Source: Clostridia bacterium
GTDB lineage: Bacteria; Bacillota; Clostridia; Oscillospirales; CAG-272
Length of the DNA: 8,240 bases
Direction of reading: 5' to 3'
NCBI GenBank assembly: GCA_024404435.1
Contig: JAKSPW010000048.1
Span: 1-8,240, forward strand
The position numbers and the translations under genes are program-made. Of the stretch, positions 1-5,023 are shown in pieces. Within the stretch, counting starts at the first letter, position 1, and each line of letters starts with the position of its first letter. Below the pieces are notes generated by a model that saw only the letters and a program-made list of their open reading frames with translations, did not search any database and was not told the origin of the DNA.

Positions 1-10
1 CATTATTATT

Positions 11-52
11 CAACGCTCAACGCTCAACGCTCAACGCTCAATGCTCAATGCT
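11..52. repeat. Heptamer direct-repeat array (6 copies)
   Basis: Six head-to-tail 7-bp units: four CAACGCT (11-38) followed by two CAATGCT (39-52). On the minus strand they read as AGCGTTG and AGCATTG. The array covers the last codons and stop codon of thiT (38-40) and runs past it. Because 7 is not a multiple of 3, a change in copy number would alter the thiT C-terminus. The sequence shows the repeat directly; its role is unknown. Confidence 0.9.
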
Positions 53-637
53 CTTGCTCTTATTCATCACCGCCGTGACGGCGATGACGACAACGACGGT
101 GAGTATCGTTTCGGGGATCATGTAGATAGCATTATAGACGACGGAATACATCCATTTGCCGTAGCGGAAGACCATGTTCGACGGGTCCTCCTCCCACGCC
201 TTCGTGAGGTCGTACCAGACTGCCGCGCCCGATATGACGTGGAGACCGTAGCGGAAGACCATTCCGACGAGCGCACCGAGTCCGGCTCTCGCGCAGAGAG
301 TCCTTTTCGTGTCGCCTGCAGACGGACGGAAGAAGCCCGAGATGCCGACGGCGGTGTATGCGAGCAGATAGTCGAACAGAAGCACGCACACGAAGCTGAC
401 GGCTCCCGAGACGTACGAGAAGTTTTCAAGGCCGAGCAGAAGCTTGACCACCGAGAAGACTCCCGCCGAGAAGAATCCCCATCCCGCACCGTTCCTCTGC
501 GCGGCGATCACGAGAGGGACCATGCTGCACAGAGTCACCGAGCCTCCGAACGGAAGCGGGACCTTCACGAGACTCAGGACGAACGCAAGTGCCACGAGCA
601 CCGCGCATTCACATAAAGTCAGAGTTTTGTTTTTCAT
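38..637 (-). CDS. thiT: ThiT, thiamine-binding S component of an ECF transporter
   Basis: A 199-residue, very hydrophobic protein with about six membrane segments, the usual size for ThiT. It captures thiamine outside the cell and works with a shared EcfA/EcfA'/EcfT energising module, which is not in this window. The family pattern is clear: D89-Y90 in LLFDYLLAY, R129-Y130 and H133 in RYGLHVISG, W141, Y164 and N169 in YSVVYNAIY. The spacing of H133/W141 and Y164/N169 matches the ligand residues I recall for Lactococcus ThiT (H125/W133, Y146/N151), and D89 sits where that protein has Glu84. The start at 637 is preferred over an in-frame ATG at 670, because AAAGGA lies a few bases before it and 670 falls inside the riboswitch terminator. 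A TPP riboswitch directly upstream gives independent support for thiamine as substrate. The last residues (SKSIEH) are encoded partly by the heptamer repeat and are probably not functionally constrained. Confidence 0.93.
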   Translation of the reverse strand: MKNKTLTLCECAVLVALAFVLSLVKVPLPFGGSVTLCSMVPLVIAAQRNGAGWGFFSAGVFSVVKLLLGLENFSYVSGAVSFVCVLLFDYLLAYTAVGISGFFRPSAGDTKRTLCARAGLGALVGMVFRYGLHVISGAAVWYDLTKAWEEDPSNMVFRYGKWMYSVVYNAIYMIPETILTVVVVIAVTAVMNKSKSIEH

Positions 638-655
638 TTTTTCCTTTCCGGAGCG

Positions 656-685
656 AAAAAAACGCCTCACGGTATCCGTGAGGCG
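656..685 (-). terminator. Riboswitch-controlled intrinsic terminator of thiT
   Basis: On the minus strand CGCCTCACGG and CCGTGAGGCG form a perfect 10-bp stem (663-685) with a 3-nt loop, followed by seven T residues (662-656). It lies between the TPP aptamer and the thiT start at 637, the usual place for the expression platform. The inference is that TPP-bound aptamer lets this stem form and stops transcription, while low TPP allows thiT to be read. The alternative antiterminator pairing was not worked out. Confidence 0.9.
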
Positions 686-694
686 AGTAATTTT

Positions 695-778
695 TCTTTG
701 CTCCCTACGCCGGTATTATCCGTATCAGGTTAAGGGTTCGCTTTCGCATCTCAGCCGCTTTCGCAGCACCCCTGCACG
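695..778 (-). promoter_or_regulatory. TPP riboswitch (THI element)
   Basis: The minus strand carries the conserved TPP aptamer blocks in the right order: GGGGTGC (772-766), GCTGAGAT (755-748), ACCCTT, ACCTGAT (730-724), GGATAATACCGGCGTAGGGA (to about 702). The core is about 701-775. These match the known THI-box consensus for binding thiamine pyrophosphate. The aptamer begins almost at the predicted transcription start and is followed by a terminator, so control is probably by premature termination. It governs thiT and also sits at the end of any transcript coming from the SLH gene. Confidence 0.95.
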
Positions 779-784
779 CTTTGT

Positions 785-813
785 ATTATATCACCGTGAG
801 ACCTCTCTGTCAA
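785..813 (-). promoter_or_regulatory. Consensus sigma-A promoter for thiT
   Basis: On the minus strand TTGACA (813-808), a 17-bp spacer, then TATAAT (790-785): an exact match to the vegetative consensus. Transcription should start near 778, at the first bases of the TPP aptamer. The TGA inside TTGACA (812-810) is the stop codon of the upstream SLH gene, so the -35 box and the end of that gene share bases. Confidence 0.88.
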
Positions 814-2423
814 GAGTCCGCGGCGATAATCTTTTCAAGAAATCTTTGGAAAATTATCGCGACCTGCGCTCTCGTGGCAACGTCGTCGGGCTTCAGCCAC
901 AGACTGCCGTCACGGCTTCCCTCGCCGGCGATGAGTCCGTTTGCGACTGCCCACGTCATGGCGTCCGCCGCCCATTCGGGGACTTCGTCCGCGTCGGCAA
1001 AGACGACGGCTTCCGTCTCTCCTCCGAGCGCGATCCCGTAAACGTCTGAGAAGCGCTTCAGCAGAGTCGCGAGCTGCGCTCTCGTCACCGCGCTGTTCGG
1101 GCTGAACGTGTCGGGTGACGTGCCGTTGACGAGTCCGAGCGAGTACGCCCACATCACGTCGGAGTAGAACCATTTATTCTCGGTCACGTCGGAGAAAACG
1201 GTCTGCGGCTCTTCCGCAGGCTCATCCGTTTCGGCTCCGGTTCCGGTCTCGTCCGTGACGCCGGTGGTGCCGATATCGGGGATCTTCGGCTCCGCGATCG
1301 GGTCTTCTCCGTCGGCTCCGGGGACGACGCCGCCGAAATACACGTCGGAAATGCGGCTCAGCACTGTCACGAACATCGCACGCGTCATGCTGCCCGACGG
1401 GCTGAAGCTCGTGTCGGACACGCCGCCCATCAGTCCGGCGTCAAGTGCGAAGTCGATGCCGTCGTGCGCCCAGTTCGTCGCGGGAGGCATATCGGTGAAC
1501 CGAAGTCCGGGGCACCCCGCTCCGCGGCTGCACATCGCTCCGCCCTTCGATTCGGCAACGAGAGTGTACTCCGTGTTCTCAAGGCTGACGGTGAACGGAT
1601 GTCTGTCGACGACGTAGTAGCCTTTTTCGTTCTCGGCGGAGATCATGTAGTAATAATTTCCCGTCTTCAGGGAGTTGAAAACGACGTAGATGTCTGACAC
1701 ACCGAGGTTTCCGACGAGGTTTCCGCAGGTGAGCTTTTTGCCCGTGACAAGATTACCGTCCGCGTCGTAAACGCCTGCGGTCACGCTCTTTATCCTCGAC
1801 GCATATGAGACGACGGCTCCGTATACGGTCATCGGCGTGCCGAACTTCACGTTGTCGGGCACGTTATAGTAATACCCGAAAATCCCGGGAGTATTCGAGG
1901 TCGTCCCACCTGCGTAATCCTGCCAGAACACGTTGATCGCGTAATAGATGCGCAGTCCGTAGCCGACCTTCGTGCATCTCTCGAACTCGTCCGCCCAGAG
2001 CGTCGCCGCGCGGCACGCGCCCTCGATGGTGTTCGGGATCTCACGCATCAGCTCCGAGACGCGCCTCTCGGAGTTTTCGAGTTCCCATTTGAGATAAGCG
2101 AGCTGACCCTTCGCCGTCTTATAGTCGAATTTGTTTTCTTTACACCACTTCATCAGCGACTCGTAACGCGGACCGTTCCACATCACGAGGCCGTAGCTGT
2201 ACTTGTCGTTCACGTCCATGGCGCCCCTGTCGGGGATGAAGTTCGACTCGATCATGATGTTGCCCATGATCCCGGCGGCGGCAGCGGGGCAGAAGCCCAT
2301 TTCTTCCGTGAAAAATTTATACGTTTCGGCCATTACTTCGTCTGCTTCCGTGTCGGCGGCTGCGACGGGCAGTGACAGAAGAAGTGCGATCGCACACAAA
2401 ACCGAGATGATTTTTACTTTCAT
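810..2423 (-). CDS. Secreted SLH-domain protein with phage-tail-lysozyme-like domain
   Basis: A 537-residue surface protein. Residues 1 to about 23 are a signal peptide (MKVK, hydrophobic core, cleavage near PVAAA-D). Residues about 30-170 resemble the phage tail lysozyme family (Phage_lysozyme2 type), with GIMGNIMIESNF holding the likely catalytic Glu59, and then YSYGLVMWNGPRYESL and GQLAYLKWEL. Residues about 190-285 look like a beta-sandwich domain of the kind found beside clostridial lysozymes and amidases. Three SLH repeats follow: about 308-362 (TRAM), 406-462 (TRAQ) and 473-530 (TRAQ), with an acidic Pro/Thr/Glu-rich linker (363-405) between the first two. SLH domains typically bind pyruvylated secondary cell-wall polymers, so this is probably a wall-anchored peptidoglycan hydrolase used in wall turnover. 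The start at 2423 has GAGG 6 nt upstream; ATGs at 2435 and 2480 lack such a site. It has no terminator of its own before thiT. Domain order is clear; enzymatic activity is inferred. Confidence 0.88.
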   Translation of the reverse strand: MKVKIISVLCAIALLLSLPVAAADTEADEVMAETYKFFTEEMGFCPAAAAGIMGNIMIESNFIPDRGAMDVNDKYSYGLVMWNGPRYESLMKWCKENKFDYKTAKGQLAYLKWELENSERRVSELMREIPNTIEGACRAATLWADEFERCTKVGYGLRIYYAINVFWQDYAGGTTSNTPGIFGYYYNVPDNVKFGTPMTVYGAVVSYASRIKSVTAGVYDADGNLVTGKKLTCGNLVGNLGVSDIYVVFNSLKTGNYYYMISAENEKGYYVVDRHPFTVSLENTEYTLVAESKGGAMCSRGAGCPGLRFTDMPPATNWAHDGIDFALDAGLMGGVSDTSFSPSGSMTRAMFVTVLSRISDVYFGGVVPGADGEDPIAEPKIPDIGTTGVTDETGTGAETDEPAEEPQTVFSDVTENKWFYSDVMWAYSLGLVNGTSPDTFSPNSAVTRAQLATLLKRFSDVYGIALGGETEAVVFADADEVPEWAADAMTWAVANGLIAGEGSRDGSLWLKPDDVATRAQVAIIFQRFLEKIIAADS

Positions 2424-2429
2424 GTTGTT

Positions 2430-2452
2430 CCTCATTGCGCCGCGGAGCGGCG
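2430..2452 (-). promoter_or_regulatory. Ribosome site and GC hairpin before the SLH gene
   Basis: In the minus-strand leader CGCCGC-TCC-GCGGCG (2452-2438) forms a 6-bp stem with a 3-nt loop. It ends 4 nt before GAGG (2433-2430), which is 6 nt from the ATG at 2423. The ribosome site decides this start over the ATG at 2435, which would place that site inside the coding region. The stem leaves the site open but close by, so an effect on translation is possible and not shown. Confidence 0.6.
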
Positions 2453-2485
2453 GTGGGTGCTTTTTGCGGGTTTCGGACATTTTTA

Positions 2486-2514
2486 TGTATATATATTACC
2501 ACAAAAATCGGCAA
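2486..2514 (-). promoter_or_regulatory. Possible promoter of the SLH gene
   Basis: On the minus strand TTGCCG (2514-2509), 17 bp, then TATACA (2491-2486). Neighbouring TATATA and TAATAT offer other -10 choices. This would start transcription near 2479, about 55 nt before the ATG at 2423, and would exclude the ATG at 2480 as the start. The match is moderate. Confidence 0.4.
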
Positions 2515-2538
2515 ACGTCTACAATAAACCCGATTTTT
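2503..2538. repeat. Inverted repeat overlapping the SLH-gene promoter
   Basis: AAAAATCGG (2503-2511) and CCGATTTTT (2530-2538) are perfect 9-bp inverted copies 18 bp apart. The left arm overlaps the proposed -35 box of the SLH gene. It could be an operator for a dimeric regulator, or a weak terminator for plus-strand transcription, as it ends in five T residues. Confidence 0.45.
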
Positions 2539-2651
2539 CTCGTCCGAAAACCGTCTGACGGGCAAAAAAACGGTAAACGGGTGAATAAATCAGCTATCGC
2601 GGACATAAAATATGAACGTCGGGGAGGCTGACCACGCCGGGGCGTCCCCGC

Positions 2652-2704
2652 CGTCCCCCGAAAGGGCGTTTATTTCGTTTTTTCGGGGGACGATTGGTTT
2701 TTTT
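2652..2704 (+). terminator. Strong hairpin with T-tract, function unclear
   Basis: CGTCCCCCGAAA (2652-2663) pairs perfectly with TTTCGGGGGACG (2681-2692), a 12-bp stem with a 17-nt loop. After five bases (ATTGG) comes a run of seven T residues (2698-2704) on the plus strand. The shape suggests an intrinsic terminator or a structured RNA, but the gap between stem and T-run is unusual and no plus-strand gene precedes it. A smaller hairpin, CGGGG-CGT-CCCCG (2638-2650), sits immediately before it. Confidence 0.4.
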
Positions 2705-2724
2705 CGTTCACGGAAATTTAACAT

Positions 2725-2955
2725 TTGAAAAGGCAAAAATGCATATTTTTTTGTTTGTTTTTGCGCGGGAGGGACAAAAAATCTACATTTAGACAGCAAT
2801 AAAATATCGCGCGAGGGCACCGGGAAGTGAAAAACAGGCGAGTTTTCAACAGGCAAAAACATTGAAAATATCGAAAAGTCGCTGCGAAACCCTTGATTTT
2901 ATTGACTTCTCACCGCTTTTTCAATGCCCGTATTGAAAAAGGGTGTTGAAAACTC
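2725..2955. repeat. Cluster of TTGAAAA motifs with a 12-bp inverted pair
   Basis: TTGAAAA occurs on the plus strand at 2725-2731, 2862-2868, 2933-2939 and 2946-2952, and inverted as TTTTCAA at 2843-2849 and 2918-2924. The outer pair is longer: GAGTTTTCAACA (2840-2851) and TGTTGAAAACTC (2944-2955) are perfect inverted copies 92 bp apart. The clustering suggests a binding region for a DNA-binding protein; which one cannot be told. Confidence 0.5.
2916..2941. repeat. Perfect 10-bp inverted repeat
   Basis: CTTTTTCAAT (2916-2925), a 6-bp centre, then ATTGAAAAAG (2932-2941). It is perfectly symmetric, AT-rich and without a following T-run on either strand, so it looks more like an operator than a terminator. 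It lies inside the TTGAAAA cluster. Confidence 0.5.
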
Positions 2956-3081
2956 CGCGTTATGGCCGATCTTTTTTCGCGAAACGTGCAAAATGCGTCA
3001 TTTTTGTTAAAAATGCGCAAAAATGATTTATCATTCAACTATATGCGCCGTTTTCATCTGAATATACTGCATATTAACCCC

Positions 3082-3107
3082 GCGTCCGACTTCGGGACGC
3101 TTTTTTT
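3082..3107 (+). terminator. Intrinsic terminator with no recognisable gene before it
   Basis: GCGTCC and GGACGC (3082-3100) form a short GC stem closed around a CTTCGG-like loop, followed by seven T residues (3101-3107). This is a textbook plus-strand terminator. No plus-strand coding region precedes it in this window, so it either ends a small RNA from the spacer or shields the downstream promoter at 3149-3178 from upstream transcription. Confidence 0.75.
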
Positions 3108-3148
3108 CGTGCCGGATGCGGTCGGTCGGGCGCATTATACGAATACTA

Positions 3149-3178
3149 TTGACTTTTCCGTGCGTTTTGTGGTACAAT
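3149..3178 (+). promoter_or_regulatory. Extended -10 promoter for the M23-like gene
   Basis: TTGACT (3149-3154), an 18-bp spacer ending in TGG, then TACAAT (3173-3178), giving an extended -10 (TGnTACAAT). Transcription should begin near 3185, leaving a leader of about 90 nt whose first bases can fold into a hairpin (3190-3209, TGCC...GGCA with one internal mismatch). It probably drives the M23-like gene and, unless the hairpin at 4948 stops it, murD and comM too. Confidence 0.75.
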
Positions 3179-3274
3179 ACGTGTAAGAATGCCGCGCCGA
3201 TGCGGGGCAGCGTATATGTAAATCAACGTCACAAGTTTGACCGCCCTGCGGGGAAACGGAGATCAGTAAAACAT

Positions 3275-4936
3275 ATGAAGAAAATTATTTACGTTATCAT
3301 AGCGATCCTGCTCATCATACCGACGATCGTAGCCATAAAGAGCTACAACGACGCGAAGAACGCTCCCGCAGATGCGAGGACGATCACGTCGGTCACCATT
3401 ATCGACATGAACGGGGACAAGTACGTCCTCGAGAAAAAGGAAGACGATGACGTGGCGGCGAGGATGATACAGTTCTTCCTCGAGACGAACGCCAACGCGA
3501 CAGAGATCGTCGGCCTCCCCGAGACGGTCGTCGGAACGGATTTTTACAGCGTGACGCTTTCGACTCCCGTAAAGGGTGACACGTATCAGTATTATTTCTC
3601 CACCGACGCGACGCTCTGCTACGCCGTGACGCCCGAAGGCGATACGCTTCAGCTTGCTCCCGGAAACGCGGGCGCATTCCTCGAATCGACTTACGCGGAA
3701 TCCGTTTACGGCACGACTCAGCCCGTGATGACTGTGTCGGGCGAATTCACTCCCGCGCCGTACACGGCAGTGTGGAATTTCAAGGCTAACTCCGGCGCGT
3801 TCGCAGAGGCGGACACGTCGAGATATACGTCCGACGAGGCGTATGAATTCGACATCTCCGGCGGACTCTCCGTCGGCTTCGACCTCGTTCCCGACCTCTG
3901 CAACGTAAAGGTCACGGATACGGACGGCACGGTGCTTCTCGAGGACACCTCGGACAAGCTCGCCGACGTCCGCGTCGAAAAGGAAACGAAGGTCACGGTC
4001 GAGGTCCGCGCAAAGTGGTATGAGGACGCTCAGAGAAGCTACTTCGGAGAGAGAGCGTACAAGTTCGACGCGAAGCTCACTCCCGCCGCTTCGTTCAGCG
4101 TACTGAAGACGAGCGTTGACGCGGGCAAGTTCATCTCCGTCGCGGTCAAGAACGCCCCCGATCTTTCGAAGCTTTCGTTTACTTCCGAGCCCGATCTTAA
4201 GACGACGGCTCCCGTCTTCTTCAACGAGGGTGAATACGCCTACGCGTTCCTCGCCATCCCGAACGACGCGTCCGGCGATTACAAGCTGAATTTCTCGTAC
4301 GGCGGAACGACGCAGGAGATAGCGCTCAAGGTCAACCCGCTCGAATTCTACACCGGCGGCTACGCCGAGATCCCCGCTTCCGACGACATGATCGCGACCT
4401 GCTTCAGCGAGACTGCTCTCGCTGAGCTCGACACGCTTGCCGAGAGCCTCGTTTCAAAGACCTCCGGCACGCGCCTCTATAACGGTTACTTCGACGGATA
4501 TCTCGCAGAGGCGGGCAGCGGCGCGACGATTGTCCGCGGATACGGCGCCAACGTCCATCTGAACGGCAATCCCGCAACGACTTATTCAAACAGCGGCGTC
4601 GACTTCCTGATCTATGAAGGCGGCTCCGTCACGGCGATGAACGCGGGCACGGTCGTTTACGCGGGTGAGACTGCGTTCACCGGCAAGGTGGTCGTCATCG
4701 AGCACGGCTACGGTCTCAAGACGTGGTACTGGAACCTCGGTGAGGTCTCGGTCAAGGAGGGCGACACCGTCGCACTCGGCGACACGGTCGGCACGGCAGG
4801 ACTTACGGGACTCAATTCCGGCTTGTCGGGCGCGCACGTCGCAATGTCGGTCGGAGCGGACTTCGTCTGCTCGTACGACTCGTGGGCAGACGGAGACGGC
4901 GGCATCCTGATGCAGGGCGTATACGAAATAAAATAA
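3275..4936 (+). CDS. Membrane-anchored M23/LytM-like protein with degraded active site
   Basis: A 553-residue protein. Residues about 3-21 form one hydrophobic segment after MKK, an uncleaved anchor or signal peptide. Residues about 35-265 are extracellular beta-rich sequence without a recognised family. Residues about 271-353 resemble the Ig-like domain that precedes M23 in clostridial proteins. Residues about 398-530 have the LytM fold: LYNGYFDGY, GYGANVHLNG, then NSGVDF where active enzymes have HxGxD, YWNL where they have YxHL, and SGAHVA where they have GxHxH. So the first zinc His is Asn439, the zinc Asp is kept (Asp443), the catalytic His is Asn487, His521 is kept and the last zinc His is Ala523. 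Two of three metal ligands are gone, so hydrolysis is unlikely; a role in binding or activating wall enzymes, as in EnvC-type or SpoIIQ-type proteins, is inferred. The ATG at 3275 has only a weak GGAGA 12 nt upstream; earlier in-frame codons lie before the predicted transcription start or lack a membrane-anchor N-terminus. Confidence 0.82.
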   Translation: MKKIIYVIIAILLIIPTIVAIKSYNDAKNAPADARTITSVTIIDMNGDKYVLEKKEDDDVAARMIQFFLETNANATEIVGLPETVVGTDFYSVTLSTPVKGDTYQYYFSTDATLCYAVTPEGDTLQLAPGNAGAFLESTYAESVYGTTQPVMTVSGEFTPAPYTAVWNFKANSGAFAEADTSRYTSDEAYEFDISGGLSVGFDLVPDLCNVKVTDTDGTVLLEDTSDKLADVRVEKETKVTVEVRAKWYEDAQRSYFGERAYKFDAKLTPAASFSVLKTSVDAGKFISVAVKNAPDLSKLSFTSEPDLKTTAPVFFNEGEYAYAFLAIPNDASGDYKLNFSYGGTTQEIALKVNPLEFYTGGYAEIPASDDMIATCFSETALAELDTLAESLVSKTSGTRLYNGYFDGYLAEAGSGATIVRGYGANVHLNGNPATTYSNSGVDFLIYEGGSVTAMNAGTVVYAGETAFTGKVVVIEHGYGLKTWYWNLGEVSVKEGDTVALGDTVGTAGLTGLNSGLSGAHVAMSVGADFVCSYDSWADGDGGILMQGVYEIK

Positions 4937-4947
4937 CGGAAAACGGA

Positions 4948-4987
4948 TGTGACCTCCGAAGGCCGGGACCGGTCATCGGAGGTCACA
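4948..4987 (+). terminator. 12-bp hairpin between the M23-like gene and murD
   Basis: TGTGACCTCCGA (4948-4959) pairs perfectly with TCGGAGGTCACA (4976-4987), and the loop can pair further (GGCC with GGTC). Only GTTT follows, so it is a poor terminator by the T-tract rule. It may partly end the M23-like transcript or protect its 3' end. A TATGAT at 4994-4999 might be a -10 box for murD, but no -35 box is visible. Confidence 0.5.
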
Positions 4988-5023
4988 GTTTCATATGATG
5001 TAAAAAAAGCCTTGGAGTGGAAA

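Larger units (their letters stand above)
2424..3274. other. Long AT-rich divergent intergenic region
   Basis: About 850 bp between two divergently transcribed envelope genes, with no reading frame that looks like a gene. It holds a minus-strand promoter region near 2486-2514, inverted repeats at 2503-2538, 2652-2692, 2840/2944 and 2916-2941, a small GC hairpin at 2638-2650, a cluster of TTGAAAA motifs (2725-2952), a 6-2-6 palindrome AATGATTTATCATT at 3022-3035, a hairpin at 2995-3018, a terminator at 3082-3107 and a plus-strand promoter at 3149-3178. The wealth of symmetry suggests regulator sites and possibly a small RNA ending at 3107, but no known RNA family was recognised. Confidence 0.6.

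Noticed and set aside
11..52. CRISPR array
   Set aside because: The repeats are 7 bp with no spacers and no cas genes; this is a simple tandem array.
41..616. Plus-strand open frame of 191 codons opposite thiT
   Set aside because: It is highly charged with no family signal, and lies antisense to a ThiT that has clear motifs, a ribosome site, a promoter and a riboswitch. It is a by-product of GC-rich codons.
2590..2862. Minus-strand frame of 90 codons in the divergent spacer
   Set aside because: It crosses the strong hairpin at 2652-2692, has biased composition and no ribosome site; more likely non-coding.
2840..2955. Replication origin (DnaA-box cluster)
   Set aside because: The 9-mers match the DnaA box at only 7 of 9 positions, no dnaA, dnaN or other origin genes are nearby, and no separate unwinding region is obvious. 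Kept only as a motif cluster.
3022..3035. Fur or PerR type operator (AATGATTTATCATT)
   Set aside because: Symmetric, but it does not match the 7-1-7 Fur or PerR pattern and no iron or oxidative-stress gene is adjacent.
2962..3186. Plus-strand frame of 74 codons in the divergent spacer
   Set aside because: It runs straight through the terminator at 3082-3107 and the promoter at 3149-3178, and has no convincing ribosome site or family likeness.
4949..5023. Longer murD start at the GTG of 4949
   Set aside because: It lies in the left arm of the intergenic hairpin, lacks a ribosome site and would add residues not seen at MurD N-termini, while the ATG at 5024 has GGAG at the proper distance.
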